Of a stretch of 5,919 bases of DNA, positions 1-5,919 are shown piece by piece. Below the pieces are notes generated by a model, which made no database searches, was not told the origin of the DNA, and saw only the letters and a program-made list of their open reading frames with translations. The stretch's first letter is position 1. Every line of letters starts with the position of its first letter. The stretch comes from Bacteroidota bacterium (lineage in GTDB: Bacteria > Bacteroidota > Bacteroidia > Chitinophagales > Chitinophagaceae), in contig VBAU01000397.1 of assembly GCA_005883855.1 (NCBI GenBank), forward strand, positions 1 to 5,919. The letters run 5' to 3'. A program made the position numbers and the translations under genes.

Positions 1-1948
1 GCACTGTATCGTGAATTATTTTTTTGGCTAGTGCACTCGCTTCGGTGCCACTTGTGACTCCGGTCAAGATTGCTAAGGAATTTGTGTGCTGGGAAAAGAG
101 ATCTTTCTCGGGTGTATCCGCAAACAGCATGCGTTTGCCATCCCAATATCTATATCGGATAGTTGTTTTGAGTTTTGCAGCGGCGGCTTCATACTGTTGT
201 GCATGTTCCCGAGTGCCCAAATATTTTTCCATTTCAGCAGCGAGTTGATAGGCCCACAGCAGCTGCAGATCGAGCACTGCTGAAGAGCCATCTTTGCCAA
301 TAGGCGCCACACCATCATTCCAGCCCTTTGTCTCACACCAGTCTGTAAAATTCCAATATGGGAGGTTTTTCAGGGAACCATCGACCTGCTGATATTTGTT
401 AAAGAACCAAAGTACTTGTCGCATCCCTGGCAAGTTATCTTTTACAAACGCTTGGTCATTTCGGTACATCCAATAATCGTGTAACATTCCAATCCACCAG
501 AGAGAAAAGGGTGGAATTTCCTGCGCATTCGCTGTTGGATAGCGACTCAACGTTGCTCCTTCTGCCATCCTGGAATTATCCAGCAGTGTGATTGCATTGC
601 GCATTAGCCTATCATCGCCGCTGTTGTACAGAGATACCAGGCATTGAATGCGTGTGTCACCCACATATTGCAGTTGTTCATAGTAGGGGCAGTCCATGTA
701 AGTTTCCATGGCACAGGACCGCGCAGTTCGCCAACCTATTTCGAGAATTTTGTTCAGCGTGTCCTTGCCAGCATCAAACCGAGCGTTCATTGAAAAAGGG
801 TATCCTGTAAGAACTCCATACAGGTCATTTATGACAAGCGCCTCGTCCTTCGTTTGCACCTGCAGTTGGACGTAGCGATATGTCCGCCACCACAGCGAGG
901 TGAATTCCTGTAGGTCAGTGCCATCAGAGATCAAACTGTCTTTCACGCCAATAAATCGTTTTCCTTCAACTTCATTTCGATTTCCTTTTTGATGAAACGT
1001 TCGCCAGTTCTCTTGATTCGATTCCTCTACATATAAACCCTCTGCGTAGCCCAATGTAATCGCAGCGTTTTTCCCTTTGCTGAATTGAACTACAGGATAT
1101 GCATCGGTTAAAGAACCCTGGTCAAGCAAAATAGAAATAGCTCTGTTGGCGGGCACGGTGAAAGATTGCTTTTGTTCGGGGAAACCTTGAGGCAATTGAA
1201 TGTTCTCGACTTTTCGAACCTTTTGCAATCGTTGCGGCTTCAAGTCCATTTGAGGAATGGTTCGTGGGACAAGCATCCATCCCAAACCATAACCGAACAC
1301 TCCCTTTGGGAGTCCTTCGGTGATTTGCGTTGCGGAAGGCCAGCTCGCATCATCGAACGCAATATTCTTCCATTCCTTCAATGCAAGGTTATAGTTTATA
1401 GCTTCGCCAGGCCCTGCCACATAATAGGAATAGATCAGCGCAGGTTCCTTGGCAGTGTAGCTGCTATCACGCCTGCATTTCCAGGTCTTATCGGTATTGA
1501 TCACCTTTTGGTTCTCGCCATCGCCTTGCATGATGAAACCAGTCTGATAGGAGATCTGCGCTTCCGGCCGGTATTCTCCATAATTCCACACGACGGCCGC
1601 GATCACATTTTTTCCGGGCTGCAGATATGCGGCCAGGTCCACCGTTTCAAAATTCCAGTGGAAGACATCACCACGCGCTGGTCCTAACGAAACGAATTGT
1701 CCATTCACAAATAGTTTATATCGGTTATCTGCGGATACATGTACCACAAACGAGGCAGGCTTCGTAGCGAGCGTAAATGTTTTTCTAAACTGGTAAACAC
1801 CATAATCATGCACAGGCTGCCGCGGAACACAGATCCACCATGCCTCCCACCGTTTTGACAACAGTTTGGAAGTTTGTGAATGTGAGATCGAGGAGAAAAA
1901 AATGAAAAAGAGGAAAATGAAAATCTTCAAGCATTTCCAGGATGACAT
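1..1948 (-). CDS. Secreted GH78-family alpha-L-rhamnosidase (3' end beyond left window edge)
   Basis: Probably removes terminal alpha-L-rhamnose from plant or microbial glycans in the periplasm or at the cell surface. The frame is open from ATG 1948 to the window edge, giving 649 residues without the C terminus; related enzymes usually run to about 750-900. Residues 1-24 form a signal peptide (Phe/Ile-rich core, likely cleavage SHS|Q) with no lipobox Cys. Residues about 48-160 match the rhamnosidase N-terminal beta-sandwich, with the hallmark PARGD at 90-94. A WWRTYRY motif (353-359) closes the next beta domain, and the (alpha/alpha)6 barrel starts near 390. The catalytic-region motif DCPYYEQLQYVGD (419-431) keeps three acidic residues, D419, E424 and D431, spaced like the rhamnose-contacting acids of characterised GH78 enzymes. 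The general-base Glu should lie off-window. The start is the first ATG after an in-frame TAA five codons or so upstream. Substrate specificity cannot be read from sequence; family call is firm. Confidence 0.9.
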   Translation of the reverse strand, partial: MSSWKCLKIFIFLFFIFFSSISHSQTSKLLSKRWEAWWICVPRQPVHDYGVYQFRKTFTLATKPASFVVHVSADNRYKLFVNGQFVSLGPARGDVFHWNFETVDLAAYLQPGKNVIAAVVWNYGEYRPEAQISYQTGFIMQGDGENQKVINTDKTWKCRRDSSYTAKEPALIYSYYVAGPGEAINYNLALKEWKNIAFDDASWPSATQITEGLPKGVFGYGLGWMLVPRTIPQMDLKPQRLQKVRKVENIQLPQGFPEQKQSFTVPANRAISILLDQGSLTDAYPVVQFSKGKNAAITLGYAEGLYVEESNQENWRTFHQKGNRNEVEGKRFIGVKDSLISDGTDLQEFTSLWWRTYRYVQLQVQTKDEALVINDLYGVLTGYPFSMNARFDAGKDTLNKILEIGWRTARSCAMETYMDCPYYEQLQYVGDTRIQCLVSLYNSGDDRLMRNAITLLDNSRMAEGATLSRYPTANAQEIPPFSLWWIGMLHDYWMYRNDQAFVKDNLPGMRQVLWFFNKYQQVDGSLKNLPYWNFTDWCETKGWNDGVAPIGKDGSSAVLDLQLLWAYQLAAEMEKYLGTREHAQQYEAAAAKLKTTIRYRYWDGKRMLFADTPEKDLFSQHTNSLAILTGVTSGTEASALAKKIIHDTV

Positions 1949-1966
1949 AGCAATCGTTTGTTGCAG

Positions 1967-1999
1967 TAAATGTAATTAAGAAATTTATGTAACCACAAT
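1967..1999 (-). promoter_or_regulatory. Candidate Bacteroidota promoter for the rhamnosidase gene
   Basis: On the minus strand ATTG (1999-1996) resembles the -33 element TTTG, and TACATTTA (1974-1967) matches five of six fixed bases of the -7 element TAnnTTTG. The 21-nt spacer is within the usual range. It sits in the 59-bp gap after the lipocalin-like pseudogene and would give a leader of only about a dozen bases before ATG 1948. Neither box is perfect in an AT-rich gap, so the call is tentative. Confidence 0.3.
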
Positions 2000-2007
2000 G
2001 GCGAATC

Positions 2008-2475
2008 CTAACTAATGCGCTTCCACGTCAGGGTGCGAGTGATGGGTTCTTCTTCAGTAGTTGTTGTTTCGAGTTGAATCGTCAATTTGTTCTCATCAAC
2101 ACGTAAGTTGCGTAACACGGTCATTCCAACGTTTCCTGGGCTGATGGAGCCAACGATTGTGTGGGATACTTGTCCTGTTTCTTCAACGACAGCATAGTTG
2201 CCGAAATAAGCGTCGTAACCGCTCATAGCTGTTGTATTATTTTGTCCGGTGGTGAACGTTTAAGCAGTTGTGTCGTTTGTTCTGTTCCGCTTCATAACCT
2301 GAGCTGTAAATTTATTTTTTGCATAAGCCAAAATGCCGATGGGATCAGGTCCAAGTATGGGATCAATTCTTCGATCGCCGGAAGCTGTCCAATCTTCACG
2401 AGCCAGTAACCACCAAACGCCTTGAATATTCGCAGCCAATTTACCTGAAGGACTCGGAAGAATAGGGCTACTCAT
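2008..2475 (-). pseudogene. Lipocalin-like domain protein interrupted by an in-frame TAA stop
   Basis: A 155-codon frame from ATG 2475 to TAG 2010-2008 encodes a small cytoplasmic lipocalin-like domain (the 'lipocalin-like 5' type, about 140 residues, function unknown). It is interrupted at codon 72 by TAA (2262-2260). Both sides belong to the same family and the same frame. Upstream are the first-strand GVWWLLARED segment and LGPDPIGILAYA, leading to the VMKRNR segment. Downstream are the SGYDAYFGNY motif, the SHTIVGSISPGNVG strand pair and the terminal LTWKRI strand. No other disruption is seen, so a single substitution would explain it. ATG 2475 is preferred over ATG 2577 and 2526: the longer starts add a basic, non-family extension, and ATG 2577 overlaps the upstream gene. 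ATG 2475 also fits the -7 box at 2498-2491. Readthrough, reinitiation at ATG 2226 or a sequence error cannot be excluded. Confidence 0.8.
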
Positions 2476-2490
2476 TTTTGACAGTTTGAG

Positions 2491-2498
2491 CAAAGATA
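2491..2498 (-). promoter_or_regulatory. Candidate -7 promoter element before the lipocalin-like pseudogene
   Basis: TATCTTTG on the minus strand is a perfect match to the Bacteroidota -7 consensus TAnnTTTG, 15 nt before ATG 2475. No good TTTG -33 box is found 19-21 nt upstream, which lowers confidence. It supports ATG 2475 as the start and suggests separate transcription of this gene rather than only readthrough from the gene ending at 2555. Confidence 0.4.
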
Positions 2499-2554
2499 AC
2501 TTGTCGCGTTTGAGAATAGATGGCATTGGCGGAACGAACAATCGGCGGCAGGTT

Positions 2555-3393
2555 TTATCGATAATTCTTGTTGACAAGATCTTTTAAGTAAGCAGATGTG
2601 ATCTCGTTTTCTGTAATGTCTGACAGACCCTCATAGGTCTGCAGTTTCATCGCTAAGTTCTTCATTGATTTTATGGCAATCTTTAGAAATGAGGGCCCCA
2701 AACTAACCCTGGCGACTCCCATTTCATTTAGCACACTCAGCTCGGGAAGACCTTGGATTGTCACAACATTCACCGGCATGTGAAGTTGCTCTATTAATTT
2801 TTTTATGTCATCTCGACTACAGCCTTGTAAGCTAAACCTCTTTTCAGCGTTTCGTCATATTTGGATTCAGAAGTGTCAAAACCTTTGCCCCGAGTGTAGA
2901 CATCTGTCCGCGCGTTTATAAACAAAGGGATGTCCATCTCTTTTGCAACTTCCCTTAACGCTTTGATTCGTTGTGATTGTACGTGCACCGGTAACAAGGA
3001 GTTTGTCTTCTTGTCGGTATCTTCTATATTGATACCCACAATTCCAGTTTCAATGAGCTGTCTCATATTTTTCGTTAGCGCAACCTCATCGGTGGCGAAT
3101 CCACTTTCTACGTCCGCCGATACTGGGATTTTTACACTGCCAGCGATCTTTTTTAAGAGCGTCAGCAAAGTACTAAACGGTATATTTTCTCCATCATCGT
3201 ATCCGTTTGAAAAGGCAACCGATGCACTTGCTGTTGCAACCGCAGGGTATCCTAAATTTTCGAGAAGCATTGCCCCCAAGGAATCCCAAATATTTGGTAA
3301 GATCAAAAGTCTTCCCGAATGATGAAGATCGTGGAACTGCCTGGCTTTTTGTCGTTGATTTAAAACGCCTGCTGCTTGTGTCATTTGTCGCAT
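2555..3393 (-). pseudogene. Isocitrate lyase/PEP mutase superfamily protein, broken by internal deletion and frameshift
   Basis: This belongs to the short, cytoplasmic isocitrate lyase/phosphoenolpyruvate mutase group, Mg-dependent enzymes that make or break C-C or P-C bonds in 2-oxoacids; the substrate here is unknown. The first frame (196 codons, ATG 3393 to TAA 2805-2803) carries LPNIWDSLGA (32-41), the metal-binding segment SADVESGF (92-99), NIEDT (122-126) and NARTDVYT (160-167). It lacks the KKCGH motif of true isocitrate lyases. After AYKA (188-191) family similarity stops. It resumes in another frame at SRDDIKKLIEQLHMPVNVV and continues to TAA 2557-2555, through the typical RVSLGP motif. 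The expected AGAD...P strand between the halves is missing, so about 30-40 nt appear lost around 2816-2823; the missing length must be 1 modulo 3. ATG 3384 is an alternative start, because a -7 box lies only 8 nt before ATG 3393. A sequencing or assembly error is possible. Confidence 0.85.
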
Positions 3394-3499
3394 TGTTTCG
3401 TCAAAGTTATCCTATTGCAGTTTTGATGCCATGTGCATGCGGAAATTGAAACGAACTTTTTTTACAATAGTGCTAACTTCATGACAATAAAACTTTTTT
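3394..3499. other. Divergent intergenic region between the PEP-mutase-like pseudogene and the deacetylase gene
   Basis: This 106-bp AT-rich spacer must hold the promoters of both flanking genes. For the minus strand a -7 box is visible (separate entry). For the plus strand no convincing TTTG/TAnnTTTG pair was found. Weak structure is present: two AAC-T(6-7)-A tracts at 3454-3464 and 3491-3500, and a small CATG-TG-CATG dyad at 3430-3439. None is strong enough to call an operator. Confidence 0.5.
3402..3409 (-). promoter_or_regulatory. Candidate -7 promoter element of the PEP-mutase-like gene
   Basis: TAACTTTG on the minus strand is a perfect TAnnTTTG match. The -33 position is poor (CATG at a 20-nt spacing). 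The box ends 8 nt before ATG 3393, so transcription would start almost at that codon. Either the mRNA is nearly leaderless or ATG 3384 is the true start. Confidence 0.4.
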
Positions 3500-4390
3500 A
3501 TGAGAACGATTTGTCACTGTCTGATTGCATCGATTTTCTTCTTGATCTTCATTCAAACCGCCAGTGCCCAAAATGCAGATGGAAAGATTCGGATCATCAT
3601 GATCGGTGCGCACCCCGACGATTGTGACGAAGACGGCGGCGGTACTGCGGCCCTCTTTGCTCAAATGGGTTATGCGGTCAAATTTGTGTCTGTTACAAAC
3701 GGCGACGCGGGTCATCAAACATTGAAGGGCGCTGAACTGGCGAAGCGAAGATTTGCTGAAACACAGGAGGCAGGTAAACGTATAGGTGTTGTCTATGATG
3801 TTCTCAATAACCATGATGGTTTGTTGATGCCTACATTGGATGTGAGGCTGGCGATCATCAGAAAGATCCGGGAATGGAATGCAGATGTAGTAATCGCGCC
3901 TCGTCCGAACGACTATCATCCGGATCATCGTTATACTGGTGTGCTAGTGCAGGACGCAGCCTACATGGTGGCAGTGCCAAACATTGCTCCTGATGTTCCT
4001 GCGTTAAAAAAGAATCCCGTGTTTTTGTACTACCAGGATCGTTTTCAAAAACCCAATCCTTTTCGGCCGGATATTGTCGTTGACATCACGGCGGTGTACG
4101 ACAAAAAGGTTTCTGCCCTGGATGCGCACGAGTCGCAGATGTATGAGTGGTTGCCGTGGATCGGTCATTATCTTGACCAGGTTCCCAAAGATAAAACTGA
4201 ACGTATTAAATGGCTTGCAAAGCAAAGGGCAGGTACCATTAATGCGGAAATGCGGGCATCACTGGAAAAATGGTACGGGAAAGAGAAAACTTCGAATGTG
4301 AAATATGCCGAGGCATTCGAGGTCTGTGAGTACGGCACGCAACCGACTGATGCCGACATAAAAAAATTATTCCCGATGCTGGGTAAATAG
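3500..4390 (+). CDS. Secreted PIG-L/LmbE family deacetylase
   Basis: A probable Zn-dependent N-deacetylase that removes acetyl groups from N-acetylglucosamine-type sugars; the actual substrate is unknown. The 296-residue protein has a signal peptide at 1-23 (cleavage TASA|Q), so it acts in the periplasm or outside. The metal-site motif AHPDD is at 37-41 (H38 and D41 as likely Zn ligands, D40 as likely base), followed by CDEDGGG instead of the commoner E-x-x-x-GGT pattern. HPDH at 140-143 supplies the catalytic and Zn-ligand histidines, and AHESQ (209-213) followed by EWLPW is a conserved feature of this extracellular subgroup. Length is normal for the subgroup and all core motifs are intact. 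It is transcribed alone: divergent from the gene upstream and convergent with the VirJ-type gene, whose stop is 8 bp away. No Shine-Dalgarno is seen. A role in glycan or antibiotic-like conjugate processing is possible, but nothing nearby fixes it. Confidence 0.92.
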   Translation: MRTICHCLIASIFFLIFIQTASAQNADGKIRIIMIGAHPDDCDEDGGGTAALFAQMGYAVKFVSVTNGDAGHQTLKGAELAKRRFAETQEAGKRIGVVYDVLNNHDGLLMPTLDVRLAIIRKIREWNADVVIAPRPNDYHPDHRYTGVLVQDAAYMVAVPNIAPDVPALKKNPVFLYYQDRFQKPNPFRPDIVVDITAVYDKKVSALDAHESQMYEWLPWIGHYLDQVPKDKTERIKWLAKQRAGTINAEMRASLEKWYGKEKTSNVKYAEAFEVCEYGTQPTDADIKKLFPMLGK

Positions 4391-4398
4391 ACCCTGTG

Positions 4399-5070
4399 CT
4401 AAAGATGCGCCACGATCTGTTTGCTCAACGCATTCACATCACCGTCATAATGGTGACCGCCGGGCATTTTGATGATCTCTTTGTTTTTTATCGTGAGCTG
4501 CGAAAACGGAAATTCTTTTTCGTCGTCGCCGACAATAAAAATCACTGGCTTGAAAATCTTGTTGATCTCGGCGGGGACACTTTCGCCGGAACTTTTTCCC
4601 CAACCCAACATTTGCATAACGTGAATTTCAAAATCGGTTTTGGGAGAAGGCGATAATAAAATGAGGCGACTTACTTTCGACGCCAGTGCGGAAGAAAAAT
4701 TCGTTAACATGAATGGCGCGACATCCGCGCCAAAGGAATATCCAATCAGCACAATATTGTGTCTTTTCCATTGCTTGTTTGATTCATCAATCGCACCTTC
4801 AATTGCGGTGGCGGCCTCCTTTGGTTTTTTTTGAGTCCAGAAATAATCCTTTGCATTTAACCCAATCACGGCATAACCTTGCTTATTCAGGGTTTGCATG
4901 AATGAAGTGGAAAACTTATTAAAGCCGCCGTCTCCCGAAATATAAAATACGAGTGGTTTTGTTGTGTCCATACCACTGTAAAGTGACAACGGCAGGCTGG
5001 TTTTTTGAGCCGATAAAATATGGAACAGACTAAATAAGAGAGTAAATAAAATAATGATCGGTTTTTTCAT
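4399..5070 (-). CDS. virJ: AcvB/VirJ-family periplasmic serine hydrolase
   Basis: This is a 223-residue alpha/beta-hydrolase of the AcvB/VirJ family. In Agrobacterium AcvB hydrolyses lysyl-phosphatidylglycerol in the periplasm and so controls its level. Residues 1-21 form a signal peptide (cleavage LSA|Q), implying the periplasm. SGDGGF (45-50) is the family's N-terminal loop, likely part of the oxyanion hole. The nucleophile elbow GYSFGAD (110-116) gives Ser112. GDDEKE (181-186) supplies the likely acid, and GGHHYDGD (204-211) the catalytic His206 or His207. The triad is therefore complete. The length fits single-domain VirJ rather than the roughly twice-longer AcvB. Its ATG overlaps the stop of the upstream synthase gene (ATGA at 5070-5067), so the two are almost certainly co-transcribed and translationally coupled. 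The shared operon makes aminoacyl-phosphatidylglycerol the best substrate guess, which is inference. Other esterase activity is the main alternative. Confidence 0.88.
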   Translation of the reverse strand: MKKPIIILFTLLFSLFHILSAQKTSLPLSLYSGMDTTKPLVFYISGDGGFNKFSTSFMQTLNKQGYAVIGLNAKDYFWTQKKPKEAATAIEGAIDESNKQWKRHNIVLIGYSFGADVAPFMLTNFSSALASKVSRLILLSPSPKTDFEIHVMQMLGWGKSSGESVPAEINKIFKPVIFIVGDDEKEFPFSQLTIKNKEIIKMPGGHHYDGDVNALSKQIVAHL

Positions 5071-5919
5071 CGCGATGAAAGCTGCATGGCTTTATTTAGT
5101 GCAGCGGGTAACTGGAGCAGGTCAAAATCATTTTCGTACACAAGATATTTATTCACCCATATTGTAGCATATTTTTCTTTAAACTCCCGAAGACCAGCGT
5201 ACTGCTTGAAACGTTTTATTTTTTCATATGCGTAACGGATTAAGCGCTCAGCGGTATTTTCAGGTTGTTCAATTCCCGCCATGGGCACAAGTCCCAGGTT
5301 GAGATATTTTAATTTTTTTTCTTTCGCATATTTTACCATTTCAATGATCAATGCGTCCATGCAACCCCCGGGAGCATCACCTGTCTTACGGATGAGATCG
5401 TAAGTGCATTCCTCCGGTGCAAAATCGGGAATGATGTTCAGGAAGGCTTTCAGGTTTCCTAACTCATCCCTAATTATGATCACGTCCTGTTGAGTAATTT
5501 CTTTTTCATCAAACATGCCCTGCGAGAAAACGATTTCCTTCTTGGAATAATGGCTCAACCATTGGTCAGAGACCGCCTTCAATTCGCTAACGAGTTCCTT
5601 CGGCAAAGGTAGCTTGCAAATGAAAGTGCTAAATCCTTTCTTTTTTAAGCTGTTCAAACCATTGCGTAAAGACTTTTTATCTCTTCCTTCAAGTGTGAAT
5701 TTATCCAGCTCGAGTACCGCTTCCTGACCAATCAATAATTTTCTTTTCTTGAGATAACTGAAGTAAGACATCCCCGTTTCATCTACTCGATAGAAAGCCG
5801 TCTTTAAGCCCATCTTCTGGCAGTGTTTATCAAATTCTTTTAACACCGGGATCTTGCAATCATCCGCACATACTGGTTCTTCCAGCACAATGGCGAATCC
5901 GTTGGCGATACGATAAGCA
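5067..5919 (-). CDS. mprF: Phosphatidylglycerol aminoacyltransferase (MprF/LpiA type), C-terminal catalytic domain; 5' end beyond right edge
   Basis: Transfers an amino acid, classically lysine from Lys-tRNA, to phosphatidylglycerol on the cytoplasmic face of the inner membrane, lowering surface negative charge and raising resistance to cationic peptides. The frame is open from the window edge to TGA 5069-5067, giving 283 visible residues. It lacks a natural start: the in-frame GTG at 5888 falls inside the conserved ANGFAIVLEEPV segment, so it is not the start. The visible part covers the DUF2156 / LPG-synthase C domain (two GNAT-like folds). Seen in order are GRDKKSLRN (78-86), FLNIIPD (159-165), DLIRK...GGCMDAL (174-190), YLNLGLVPM (205-213) and the closing GLREFKEKYATIW (242-254). 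Full MprF proteins are about 850 residues with an N-terminal membrane flippase domain. Whether that domain is present here cannot be seen, and the amino-acid specificity is also unknown. The gene overlaps the VirJ-type hydrolase start by 4 bp. Confidence 0.88.
   Translation of the reverse strand, partial: AYRIANGFAIVLEEPVCADDCKIPVLKEFDKHCQKMGLKTAFYRVDETGMSYFSYLKKRKLLIGQEAVLELDKFTLEGRDKKSLRNGLNSLKKKGFSTFICKLPLPKELVSELKAVSDQWLSHYSKKEIVFSQGMFDEKEITQQDVIIIRDELGNLKAFLNIIPDFAPEECTYDLIRKTGDAPGGCMDALIIEMVKYAKEKKLKYLNLGLVPMAGIEQPENTAERLIRYAYEKIKRFKQYAGLREFKEKYATIWVNKYLVYENDFDLLQLPAALNKAMQLSSR

Noticed and set aside
1300..1320. CTCCC-TTT-GGGAG hairpin-like sequence
   Set aside because: It is inside the rhamnosidase coding sequence, followed by no T run, so it is not a terminator.
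1166..1687. 173-codon open frame on the plus strand
   Set aside because: It lies opposite the rhamnosidase N-terminal domains, which show clear family motifs on the minus strand; its own translation resembles no family I recognise.
2475..2577. 34-codon N-terminal extension of the lipocalin-like gene from ATG 2577
   Set aside because: It overlaps the upstream gene, is strongly basic and lacks family similarity; ATG 2475 gives a normal-length domain.
2930..3449. Plus-strand open frames of 130 and 80 codons
   Set aside because: Both are antisense to the conserved PEP-mutase-like coding sequence and have no recognisable domain.
3479..3928. 149-codon minus-strand open frame
   Set aside because: It is antisense to the start of the PIG-L deacetylase, whose signal peptide and AHPDD motif are convincing.
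5886..5888. GTG as start of the aminoacyltransferase
   Set aside because: The same frame continues upstream to the window edge through sequence typical of the MprF catalytic domain, so the gene is truncated by the window rather than starting here.
1994..5900. 15-bp exact direct repeat CACAATGGCGAATCC at 1994-2008 and 5886-5900
   Set aside because: One copy is in coding sequence of the aminoacyltransferase and the other sits by the lipocalin stop; no flanking similarity or paired element supports att sites or transposon ends. Mild coincidence is the simpler explanation.

Overview
The window looks like a chromosomal stretch from a Bacteroidota bacterium, probably near the Chitinophagaceae (order Chitinophagales); the rank below phylum is inference. 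Evidence: signal peptides that end in the 'A/S then Q' pattern common in this phylum, no Shine-Dalgarno stretches before starts, two perfect matches to the Bacteroidota -7 promoter element TAnnTTTG just before gene starts, and protein families typical of the group. No rRNA, tRNA, CRISPR array, insertion sequence or phage gene was seen.

Layout, left to right. (1) 1-1948, minus strand: a secreted GH78-type alpha-L-rhamnosidase, complete at its N terminus and cut by the left window edge after 649 residues. (2) 2008-2475, minus: a lipocalin-like domain gene split by one in-frame TAA codon. (3) 2555-3393, minus: an isocitrate lyase/PEP mutase superfamily gene broken by a frame change that coincides with loss of roughly a dozen codons. 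(4) 3394-3499: a 106-bp divergent intergenic region. (5) 3500-4390, plus: a secreted PIG-L/LmbE-type deacetylase with all expected metal-site motifs. (6) 4399-5070, minus: a secreted single-domain AcvB/VirJ-type serine hydrolase, whose stop is only 8 bp from the deacetylase stop. (7) 5067-5919, minus: the C-terminal catalytic domain of an MprF/LpiA-type phosphatidylglycerol aminoacyltransferase, cut by the right edge and overlapping the VirJ gene by 4 bp (ATGA).

Functionally there are three groups. The right end is a lipid-modification cassette: an aminoacyl-phosphatidylglycerol synthase coupled to a VirJ-type hydrolase, the same order as the lpiA-acvB operons of alphaproteobacteria, where the partner hydrolyses lysyl-phosphatidylglycerol. 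The deacetylase and the rhamnosidase are both exported glycan-active enzymes, but two decayed genes separate them, they lie on opposite strands, and no SusC/SusD genes are visible, so a shared pathway is only a possibility. The two adjacent pseudogenes between them are the oddest part of the window: each is otherwise recognisable from end to end, so the damage is either recent or a sequencing/assembly artefact. I found no convincing undescribed multi-gene system; the synthase-hydrolase pair is the most biologically interesting item.
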